Of a DNA stretch of 64,000 nt, positions 1 to 9,730 are shown piece after piece. The notes beneath the pieces were generated by a model. The model did not search any database. It was not told the DNA's origin and worked only from the letters and a program-made list of their open reading frames with translations. Each line of letters begins with the position of its first letter. Within the stretch, counting starts at the first letter, position 1. Both the position numbers and the translations under genes were made by a program. The stretch comes from Glandiceps talaboti (lineage: Eukaryota; Hemichordata; Enteropneusta; Spengelidae): assembly GCF_964340395.1 (NCBI RefSeq), contig NC_135563.1, positions 906,001 through 970,000 on the forward strand. Direction: 5' to 3'.

Positions 1-440
1 ATACATTTGTATACTAATAGTTTGTAGTACACAACACAAGTATTGAACAATAGTATTAGTATTTGAACAATAGCTGAATATGACTACCATATTTGGATGC
101 CAAAATATAATATGCATGGCTATATGTGTACCCCACCCTAACCCATTACCAGTGGGGAAATCTACATGTATGCAAGTTTCACACACCCTAGTCTGTAACT
201 TGTAAGATACAATGTACAACATTCATGCCATGCTATCAGCCAACACTTGCTGAAACAAGTTAAGAAGTTACATTGGTTAAGACTGAAGCCTGATAGGGCT
301 GAACAACACAACGTACTGTACATGTACCTTACCCTCTACACAGAACCCAAACCTATTTGGAAATCAAACCAAATTTCGTCAAGATTAATTGACCCTCATG
401 CCAATCCATTTCAAGTTTCATAGACTCTCACCCTAACCCA
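1..440. other. AT-rich sequence, nothing recognised
   Basis: No ORF, RNA or tandem repeat stands out. It is probably the intron or flank of something outside the window, or decayed repeat. Confidence 0.4.
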
Positions 441-780
441 TTTTCAACAAATTGTTCGTCGGTATATTTGCATACATTTTTGGAATCTTTATTCACTTGG
501 CTACCATTCCCAGCTAATGTCTTGAACAATAACTGCAGAATAACAACCCCTGAAACATCCCCACCAAGTTTCAACAAGGTACCCATTCATCATGTACATA
601 TATAGTTTTCACTGACCAAAATTGAGATTTTTAGACCTTATTTGCATATCACTGATGGGATACAATTTTTTAGCACGGCTTTCTGGAAATATTTCACAGG
701 GTTTTTAGTCTGACTAAAAATACCCCTTCACAATGAAAATTACATACATTTGTATATTCATATTTCCACAGTAACTTTTA
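441..780 (+). repeat. Family 2 dispersed repeat, internal fragment
   Basis: It shares phrases with the longer copies at 7977-9095 and 27222-28195: a TTTGCATACATTTTTG block, a CTGCAGAATAACA block, and the ATTTGCATATCACTGATGG block. Both ends of the family are missing, so this is a fragment. Confidence 0.6.
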
Positions 781-1041
781 ACAATTAAAATGTTAACAAT
801 AGACCATTTTGAGTTTATTTGTATTAATGGTGGAAATCAATCATAATTATATTCCATGGTTGTCAATAATGTTATGCATCATTATTTCTAAAAATAAAAT
901 ATTGATCCGCCTTAATGAATCAACTACCATAAAGTGTTGTAATTCTAATACAACTACCATAGCATACATGTAACACTTCATTCCTTGAATGTGACAACTA
1001 GTACAACAATCAGGATATTGCTAGTTTTACTCCATTGATTA

Positions 1042-1547
1042 AACAAGTCATTGACACAGTCCCCGCTATGATTGGATTTTAAGGAATTATCACTACTCTG
1101 ATCACGCAACAACACTTGTGAACCTAAATCAAACAGACTTAGATATGTTGTGTCTGCTTGTTGGACATGGAACATGCCTACAACAATAAAGGATGGGTCG
1201 GGTATGGGGGATCGTATCCCGACGAAAATAGATATGCACATGTATGTCATAGAACACTGTCCTAATACCAACTTTGAATGAGATCTGTTCAAGCATGTCT
1301 GAGTTATGGCTTTGGACATAGAAAAATCGCAAACAAAATGGCTGCTAGGCGGCCATATTGGATCGTATCATGAAACAAATTGACGTGCATATGTATGCCA
1401 TTGTATGTTGCCCCTGTACCAAGTTTGAAAAAAATCGGTAAAGGCATCTCTAAGAAACGGCTGCGGACGGACGGACGGACGCACGGACAGACGGAACCCA
1501 ATCCATAAGTCCCCGTCCCGGACTTCGTCCAGCGGGGACTAACAAGT
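1042..1547 (+). repeat. Family 1 dispersed repeat, copy 1
   Basis: A short copy of a family with at least six loci in the window. The sequences AGTCCCCGCT (1058-1067) and AGCGGGGACT (1531-1540) form a perfect 10-bp inverted terminal pair. The 3' end is a hairpin in which GTCCCCG pairs with the terminal GGGGAC and a smaller GGAC/GTCC stem lies inside. AACAAGT is found on both sides (1042-1048 and 1541-1547) and could be a 7-bp target duplication, although two other copies also carry AACAAGT at the 5' end. The copy lies against a LINE endonuclease fragment. It has no credible coding capacity. Confidence 0.75.
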
Positions 1548-1557
1548 TAGAATTAGT

Positions 1558-2445
1558 TTGTAATGAAAGACCAACTGGGCAATGATCAGATAAATGTGAC
1601 AGATCAAAAACCTTAAAATACTGAACCTGCGCAAAGAATGATTTGGTAATAATACCATAGTCTACAATGCTATATCCACTAGGCTTATAACAAGTTGGCT
1701 TTCCATTATCACCAACAGATCTACCATTCAAAATTAATTAATTATTTTGTATGCATAAATCAATGAGTTGTCTACCAAAACTATTATTGCAAAATTTACC
1801 AGCATCCATAGAAGCTCTATCATGAAAGTTATCAGGTAAATAATCAATCTCTGTTGGACAAAATTCTGTCTCATCAACAACAATGTAATCCTGCAAGTTT
1901 CCAGTACGTGCATTGAAATCACCAAGAAAGATAATATCCCCTAAAGATGAATAATATAAAATCTCTGTTTGAAGAATATCAAAATAGTCATTATCTATAT
2001 GCATCATAGAACCTTGAGGAGGTAAATATACAGAACAAATAAAAATATCTCTATTAGAAGAAAACATACTTTTGTCAAGTTTACACCAAAGAAAATCAGA
2101 AAGTTTTGAATCTAGTTTCTTAATACCACTTTTAAATTTAGACTTAAAAGATAACAGATCCCCAGCAGCTCTCTTGCTACGTTTATGACGACTGAGTCGG
2201 TCAGATCTAAAAAAGTTATAACCATTTAAAGACAAACATTGAGAACTTGCAAGCCATGTCTCTTGTATACAGAGAATATCAAATTTGTTTACCACCAGCT
2301 CAAAATCAATCTCAGTACATTTCTTTGATAAACCACCCTGGACATTCCAACTACCAATAGAAATGGAAGAATGTGTAACACTATTCTTGTTATTCACCCT
2401 TTTGCTAAAAATACACATTCTTGAAAACAAATTCAAGAACACAAC
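1558..2445 (-). mobile_element. Non-LTR retrotransposon (LINE) endonuclease domain, fragment
   Basis: The minus strand from about 2445 to 1558 encodes an apurinic/apyrimidinic-type endonuclease domain as found at the N-terminus of LINE ORF2. Visible motifs in order are SIGSWNVQGG, the catalytic-glutamate motif CIQETW, LGDFNART, and the terminal SDHCPVGLSL, where SDH is the usual catalytic histidine motif. One in-frame TAA lies near 1735 between the two open halves, so it is inactive. No reverse transcriptase follows; the downstream side is broken at the family 1 repeat. The domain nicks target DNA for target-primed reverse transcription. The LINE clade cannot be settled from this domain. Confidence 0.88.
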
Positions 2446-3019
2446 ATGAAAACACCATTAAATGCACTAAAAAGTATCTTATAAAAACACTAGTGCAATA
2501 TTAACAAAACACCTTCAAAACTTCAGTTGAGAAACGTTAAATTGTTCACTTTAGTTAAATGTAGCGAACACAACACTTACAGTATTATCAATGTACTCCA
2601 AGAATAGCATATATTGTGGCACACAATTCTGTATTTCCAGGTTTAACGAGGTCAAACAATCAGAAAAATACACATCAAAGAACGAGTAAAAAGGCAAAGT
2701 GTTAACATTTGCAATCTACTCCTAGCATCTTTTACACTATTACAATTTACCTTCTGTATGGACTACTATAATACTGATCCCGTTGATCAACATCATTATA
2801 ATGATTACCACCAAAGACTGCTCTAATTGATGCCTTAATATCACCTACAAATAAACTTGTACCACTTTGGTACATTCTTGTTTCAAGTTGTAGTTATTGA
2901 CACGGGTAGTTCATTGTACTAAGTCCTTGAAGTACACACTATAATAATACATAGCATTCACTACACTCAATTACATCTCCAGTATAAATCATGTATCAAT
3001 ACACAAGGACTGTGACACT
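2446..3019. other. Non-coding, no recognised feature
   Basis: AT-rich sequence between the LINE fragment and a microsatellite. It may include the 5' part of the LINE, but no motif is readable. Confidence 0.4.
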
Positions 3020-3038
3020 ATATGTATGTATGTATGTA

Positions 3039-3119
<81 letters not shown>

Positions 3120-3153
3120 ATGTATGTATGTATGTATGTATGTATGTATGTAT
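3020..3153 (+). repeat. Compound microsatellite (TATG)n-(TG)n-(TATG)n
   Basis: An uninterrupted run of TATG, then TG, then TATG units. ORFs across it are artefacts. It directly abuts a truncated family 1 repeat. Confidence 0.97.
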
Positions 3154-3964
3154 GCATGCCAGGCAGCCATATCGGATTGTATCACAACGAAAATGGATAA
3201 TATTATGCACATGTACATGTATGTCATAGAACACTGTGCTAATACCAACTTTGAATGAGATCTGTTCAAGCATGTCTGAGTTATGGCTTTGGACATGGAA
3301 AATTCGCAAACAAAATGGTTGCCAAACAGCCATATCGGATTGTATCATGACGAAAACGGATATGCACATGTATGTCATAGAACACTGTCCTAATACCAAC
3401 TTTGAATGAGATCTGTTCAAGCATGTCTGAGTTATGGCTTTGGACATGAAAATTCACAAACAAAATGGCTGCTAGGCGGCCATATTGGATCGTATCATGA
3501 CAAAAATGAATATGCACATGTATGTCATACTCATAGAACACTGTCCTAATACCAACTTTGAGTGAGATCTGTTAAAGCATGTCTGAGTTATGGCTTTGGA
3601 CAGGGAAAATTCGCAAACAAAATAGCTGCCGGGCAGCCATATTGGATCGTATCATGACAACAATGAATATGCACATGTACATTGTATGTCATAGAACACT
3701 GTCCTAATACCAACTTTGAATGAGATCTGTTCAAGCATGTCTGAGTTATGGCTTTGGACAGGGAAAATTCGCAAACAAAATAGCTGCTATGCGGCCATAT
3801 TGGATCGTATCATAAAACAAATTGACGTGCATACATTAAGTATGCCATAGTATGTTGAAAAAAAATTGGTCCAGGCATCTCCAAGAAACAGCTTTGGACG
3901 GACAGACCGACAGACAGAACCCAATCCATAAGTCCCCATCCGGACTTCGTCCGGCAGGGACTAA
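3154..3964 (+). repeat. Family 1 dispersed repeat, copy 2 (5' truncated)
   Basis: Four to five internal units of about 151 bp (marker phrase GAGTTATGGCTTTGGACA) are followed by the family's unique 3' part (GTATGTTG, CCAGGCATCTCCAAGAAAC, a GGAC run) and the terminal hairpin ending GGGACTAA. The 5' end is replaced by the microsatellite. Confidence 0.85.
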
Positions 3965-3998
3965 TTAACCTATGAGTTTGAACCATATGTAGACTTAG

Positions 3999-4480
3999 TT
4001 AGTGCATAATGTCAGTCACAGAATTAGCATAACCAAATTCAGAATATCAGCACATAATTTACCAATTGAAAAATTAAGATATATTGGCGTACCTCCAGAG
4101 CAAAGATTTTGTAATATGTGTGCATCACAGTCTGTTGGCAATGAAATTCATACTTTAGTAGAACATAAAAACCATTCAATAAATAAAGCCAGAATCAAAT
4201 TGTTTAATGAGTTATCAGTCTACAATGAAACCATATCAAAACAAACAGATATTGATGCATTCCATTTACTAATTTGTGTAGTAAGGATGGTTTTATTGCC
4301 AACAGTCTGGGTATTCAAATTTATAAATCAGTTTAACTTTTTTTGAAATTATTAGTAGTTTAGTGTTATTTTATTGTTGTGTAGTTACATTGTATCTGTA
4401 TATCATTGACCATAAATTATGTTCTTGTATGACGTAATTTTGTGTTAAATAAAATATACTCCACTCTACTCTACTCTACA
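3999..4480 (+). mobile_element. LINE 3' end (ORF2 C-terminus and tail)
   Basis: An open frame to 4346 reads SITKFRISAHNLPIEKLRY, then VPPEQRFCNMC and NEIHTLVEH. This is the usual C-terminal pattern of LINE ORF2 proteins: a conserved arginine/histidine segment, then CxxC and a histidine-rich knuckle. A TAG lies just upstream, so the copy is 5' truncated. The frame is followed by AT-rich sequence, an AATAAA at about 4448, and a short CTACT-type tandem tail, consistent with a retrotransposed 3' end. Orientation is opposite to the endonuclease fragment at 1558-2445, so they are separate insertions. Confidence 0.78.
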
Positions 4481-4622
4481 TACATGTACATACATACATA
4501 CATACATACATACATACATACATACATACATACATACATACATACATACATACAGAAATACATACATACAGAAATGTACATACATTTGTACATACATACA
4601 TACATTTGTACATACATACTTG
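4481..4622 (+). repeat. (ACAT)n microsatellite
   Basis: An ACAT run with a few GAAAT and TTGT interruptions, starting at the LINE tail. It may have expanded from that tail. Confidence 0.96.
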
Positions 4623-4941
4623 TACTCCGGCTGGGCGTTAAATTTCGACTGACAGTTACAAATGAGGGCTATTGACCAATCAGGGAAAAGCGTGAAGACA
4701 GGTGTATGAGCAGAGTAGCAAATTTATCAAATGTTAGTGGCGAGTGTATTTTCTGTGTATGAGATCCAGGGAAGAGTGATTAGACGCAGACAATCATAAC
4801 AAAAACATGACCCCAGACTGTGACTGAACAGATAAGACTTCCGTTCACACGTTGAACACTATTTTCGTAATAATAAACATTACCTCAGAGTGTATTTAGA
4901 AGGTGAATAAAATACATATATACTACAAGGTAGATGGTATA

Positions 4942-5079
4942 ATGGCAGGGGGAAAGCGACGGTTTGCTGTTATGACAGCTGAGGACATAGATCAGAAACT
5001 GAAGGCAAGTGTACTGAAAAACACACAGAAATACACTGAAAAAAATGCTAGCTCATCATGCAAGTTTGGAATGGGATGA
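4942..5079 (+). pseudogene. Crypton/ZMYM-like N-terminal fragment (45 codons)
   Basis: From an ATG the frame reads MAGGKRRFAVMTAEDIDQK followed by KNTQKYTEKNASSS, then a TGA. The pattern RRFAV-T-ED-D plus KNT-K-T resembles the N-terminus of Crypton tyrosine-recombinase-derived proteins (ZMYM/QRICH1/KCTD1-like families), in which this segment precedes the recombinase-like domain. Only this segment is present. The AAG|GCAAGT at about 5004 could be a GC-type donor, making it the first exon of a longer gene, but I found no second exon. A CCAAT box (GACCAATCAGG, about 4673) lies some 270 bp upstream. It is either a truncated element or an isolated first exon; recognition is from pattern only. Confidence 0.42.
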
Positions 5080-5750
5080 AGACGGAATGGACAAAAAGTC
5101 ACAATAATTGTGGACGGTATTGCATTGTAGTTTGAATGGTGTATTTTACTACAACTTGCGAGAGGTAGACGGTACTACTATTGCTTCGTAATACACGACA
5201 TTTCAAAAGTTTGAATGATGTATTTCATTTGCATGTAATTAATATGATGTTTCTTTACACTAGACACAGATAAACAATTTCGCTGAAAGTTGTATTTTTG
5301 ATGTCAGTAGCCAGGTTTACGTTTTATCAGTGGCGATTAAATTTCATATCACTAGTTGCATACACATGATGGATGTGATTGTATTGAGTAGTTTGTAGTA
5401 TGAATGTCCTGCATAATAATATCGAGCAAATACATAGTGGTATGAAATACACTGTACATTGGGATGTAAATTGCTATTTTCGTCGTGCAACATAGCGATA
5501 TACGTGTGTGACATTGAATGTTGACACAGGCGTGTATCCAGTTTGTTGACACGTGTCAGCTTCGATTGGAAGTCACGTTGGCGTCAGGGTGTCTTGTCGA
5601 AAATCAAAACATAAACAATGGGTGTATGAACTTTTTCCTGGTAAGAATATGACACCATTGAATTATTAGCCGGGGTACAAGATACATGTAAATGCCATCC
5701 TGGCAATACACGCCTCCTACGTCGGCGTGTATTTACCCGGACGGCATTTA
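5080..5750. other. Non-coding, no recognised feature
   Basis: AT-rich, with no clear ORF or repeat. A short segment with GGAGGCGTG and CGCCGTCC-like GC content lies just before the next microsatellite. Confidence 0.4.
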
Positions 5751-5781
<31 letters not shown>

Positions 5782-6048
5782 CATACATACATACATACAT
5801 ACATACATACATACAAGTACATACATACATACATACATACATACATGCATACATACATACACACATACATACATACATGTACATACATACATACATACAT
5901 ACATGCATGTATGTACATACATACATACATACATGTACATACATACACACACACATACATACATACATACATACATACATACATACATACATACATGTAC
6001 ATACATACTACAAATGTACATGCACACACACACACACACACACGCACA

Positions 6049-6092
<44 letters not shown>
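5751..6092 (+). repeat. Compound microsatellite (ACAT)n-(CA)n
   Basis: About 340 bp of ACAT units with CATG interruptions, ending in a (CA)n block with a few CG steps. Long ORFs on both strands here are products of the repeat. Confidence 0.98.
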
Positions 6093-6095
<3 letters not shown>

Positions 6096-7976
6096 CTTTT
6101 AAACAAAGAACCAGCACTATTACTTTAAATCATAAGCATACATGGTTCTGTACAATGTATATTACTACAGGTAGGCTGACAGGAGAAACAAAAAATGTTA
6201 GAATTATTTGTTCTTATCAGACTTTGATAAGGCTGGATCATATTCTACACAATATTTGCAATGAACAGAGAATGATGCCATAGACTTTTAGATGACATAA
6301 TTCATCCTATTTAATGGTACCAAGTATGAGCATACTGTTACAATGTATATGTAGAAATTTTACATTATAAACGTTCAACTTTCACATCGTAAGTACTGCT
6401 ATTCACACATTTGCTGCCCTGATGATACTCAATTTGGTATATGTTTTAATACACTCCTATAGAGTTGAGTTTTGTGTAGAGTTTTTTGTATATTTGATGT
6501 GTGTGTGTTTATTTGTATTACTGCCTAACAGACACTAGATATTGCAAAATACATACACTGAGATGCAAATGTGTCACAATAGTACAGTAGTAACATTTTC
6601 AATGTTTACATTACGTCAATACATTAAGTAAAATATTCCATTATTCTCACCATTACTGTGTACAACAACTGGAAATCAATGAAAGCTTTTTAAGTACTCA
6701 GGATGACAGTAATGAAGTAATGAAATTATTCATACGTCATCACTGACTAATCCTATCTAAATTACATGTATAAAGGGAGATAATTCTATGCATAGATTAT
6801 TAATATTATCAATTTCTACTTACACCTTTACTCAAGAATCTTTTTTTTGTCACTTTCAAAAATACATTACTCATAAAAATCTGGTTATGGAGTATAAAAC
6901 TGCTGTAATTTGTGACTAGTTTTTTAACACAAAACTATAGATGTGACCTATAAACATTCATAATGTTATCTTTTAAAAGGTTAGAATCGTCTTACTTTGA
7001 CAAAGACGTAATCAGAAATCAGAGACATGTTTTTGTTGCCACTGACTTGGTGATAAATACCGTGCGTTGTTTTCTATTGTTGATCGTAATTTGAAGGAAC
7101 TAATTTTTGTTGAATCAAAATGCAAATTATCATGCATGTACAAGTCATGTGACTGGAAGTACATAAAACCAAATGATACCAATTTCATTGAAAAGAGTGG
7201 ACCAAGAGCTTTCAGAAAATATATAGTTATGGATGTGTACAATGTATATCAACAAGGGCCATTGAATGTGGACTCAAACTTAATAGTAGTAATAATTCAA
7301 CTTGCAATAGTAACTGAGAAGGAAACAATTGAAAACACTGCCAAACCAGAGATAGAAATGAAGACAATAGTCACACATGGCAAACATAAAAGATTCCTGC
7401 CTGTTTATCAGAATTGCTATATAAATGTATCATTGTACTCAACAGTCACTACTGAATGAGTAGAACTGATTGTAAAACTAGTCAATCCCCTAAAAAGTTA
7501 GACAGAAATGACAAATTATCCAATTGTTACTGTCATAAAAGGCAAAAATTACAGATAATCTACTACAGGTAAACATCTCAATATTGTTAATGATGAATGC
7601 TGTAATTACGTGAAACAGATGTGCCTTCAAAATATTTTTTATTTCTGTATATTAAAAAGATTGAAAATGACCTAAATCACAAAATTTCAATAATTTCCTA
7701 GTGGAAACAGAGGCAAAATTAAACAGCTGTCAATCAATAAATAAACAGTTAGGTGGAAAAAAACTGTGTGATTCTGATAACATGGCCCCAGACAATAGGG
7801 TACATGTAGGTAGGTCAGGATTTTATTTTATTTTATTTGATCTTTTGTTTATATTTTTGAAAAATAGATGTATGGCTTTGACCCACAACAAACAAAATGT
7901 CGATCAGAATACCCCTTCTGTGATAGTTAACATCAATGTAGGGGTGAGATCAATACTTCAATGTTGAATAAAAATA
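6093..7976. other. Non-coding, one unassigned ORF
   Basis: AT-rich sequence. A 130-codon plus-strand frame (7067-7459) contains segments such as SKCKLSCMYKSCDWKYIKP but matches nothing I recognise, and codon use gives no support. A gene is not claimed. Confidence 0.4.
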
Positions 7977-9009
7977 CCGCCAATGGCGTTGTAGCACAAC
8001 TGTACAGTTTTTTAAAATGTTTATCCATATGGTAGTCCATGCTAACAAGAAGTGTTCATTTGTTGAATGACTATCCAGTTGCCTATCCAACCATGTTGCT
8101 ATCTTTACGATATATGCGATCATTTGGCTGCTGCTTTGGGCGTGCTCATGTTGTTAGATATATTTGCATACATTTTTAAATGTTTTTGTTCACTTGTGTA
8201 TGAATTTCTGATATTATCTTTGCAATATACGTGATCATTTACATACATTTTTTGATTGTTTATTCAATTGTCTACTAATCCCTGTTGTTATCTTTGTGGT
8301 ATACACGACCGTTTGGCTGTTACTATGGGCGTGGTCATGGTTGCTAGGGTATTTGCATACATTTTTTGAATCTTTACTCATTTGCCTACCAGATGATGCT
8401 GTTATTTGACCAAAATATACTGCCATTTGGTTGTTGCTAAGGGTGTGGTCATGGTCGCTAGGGCCAATTTTGTCAAAATGTTTTGAAGAAAATCTGCAGA
8501 ATAACACTTTCAGAAACATCTCACCAAGTTTCAGACTCAGTGACCACGTACTTTTTGAGATATAAGTTTTTGACCAAAAATGAACATTTTTACACCTAAT
8601 TTGCATATCACTCATGGAATCATTGTATGCTTAATATTTCTTCATCCATACATCCCTAGATGCATCCACATTAAATTTCAGCCCAATCTGCTGAGTACTT
8701 TTGGAATTATAGATTTTTAACCAAAAAGGCACATTTTTAGCCCTAATTTGCATATCACTGATGGAATCATCACGTCATGAACAAATCTTACTTTACACCC
8801 CCTTAACAATGTTCCCACCAAATTTTGCACCAATCTGCCCAGTAGTTTGAGTTTAAGTTTTTTGACCAAAAATCACATTTTTGGACCCAAATCACACACC
8901 TGTGATGCGATCATTTTGATTTGAACAATTTCCCAACTAGACACCCAAGTTAATGGACCCACCAAATATCATGGCAATCGGTTCAGCGGTTTTTGACTTT
9001 AAGTTGTTT

Positions 9010-9040
<31 letters not shown>

Positions 9041-9095
9041 GATGCCGGGCGATCCCTATAGCACTACTGAACAAGTTCAGTTGTGCTAAAAAACT
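7977..9095 (+). repeat. Family 2 dispersed repeat, near full-length copy
   Basis: It starts at TAGCACAACTG (about 7991) and ends CAGTTGTGCTAAA (about 9093), which are inverse of each other, so the family has terminal inverted repeats. The interior consists of several related blocks of about 100-150 bp, each with a phrase like TTTTGACCAAAAA and CTAATTTGCATATCACTGATGG, and a (CA)n tract at 9010-9039 near the 3' end. It has no coding capacity. The structure is that of a non-autonomous DNA element with internal tandem amplification. Confidence 0.75.
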
Positions 9096-9730
9096 AAATT
9101 ATTTTAGTTTGGGGTGGGGTTTGGCCCATTTTAGTTGTCATCCGACAAAATCAATTTTACTTTTAATTGAATCATTCTGTTTTGCACCCAAAAATACAAA
9201 TATTTCAGAAAAAATGTCCAATCCTGAAATGTAAATTTTCGCTGCTAGTAAATGCATAACACTGAAGACATGTTGGGAATGAGGTCAAAATCTATGACAC
9301 TAATTACCATAAATGTACATGTATCATAACATGTTACATTGTATACCAAAATAGTTCCACTGCCACAAGTTGCCACAGCATTTGGTCAATGGTTACATAA
9401 ATATGAAAACACCAAAACCATTAGATAGACTACAAAAAAATGTTATCACAGGTTACAGATTACATGTACAATGTATGCTGTGTTTTTGACAACAGAATCA
9501 GGAAAACTCGGTTCAAAACTAATGAAATGCCAGTCGCTTCTCAGTCTAGACTTTCTATGAACATACATGTATGTACATCCCAACAATCTGGAGTTGGTTG
9601 TGAAATGTCATTGATTTTCCCATTATTTTCCTTCAGTGTTCTTTTGAAAGTATAGGTTAAGACTGATTATGATTGATTAAACTTGTCGTATTTCCAAATT
9701 CAATGTCTCATTTCAGAAAACAGTCAATAC
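9096..9730. other. Non-coding, no recognised feature
   Basis: Short ORFs only. It separates family 2 and family 1 copies. Confidence 0.4.

Noticed and set aside
1042-1547. Family 1 as a Helitron (TC start, 3' hairpin, CTAA end)
   Set aside because: The hairpin is terminal instead of about 10 nt inside, flanks are not A/T at the insertion point, and the two ends are inverted to each other, unlike Helitrons.
5584-6283. ORFs rich in YVCM/CVCV or HTYIHT
   Set aside because: Translations of ACAT and CA microsatellites; the same applies at 2991-3296, 4442-4675, 30021-30368, 30983-31332 and 32254-32525.
7067-7459. 130-codon plus-strand ORF
   Set aside because: No recognised motif, AT-rich, no flanking splice signals that extend it; length is possible by chance in 64 kb.
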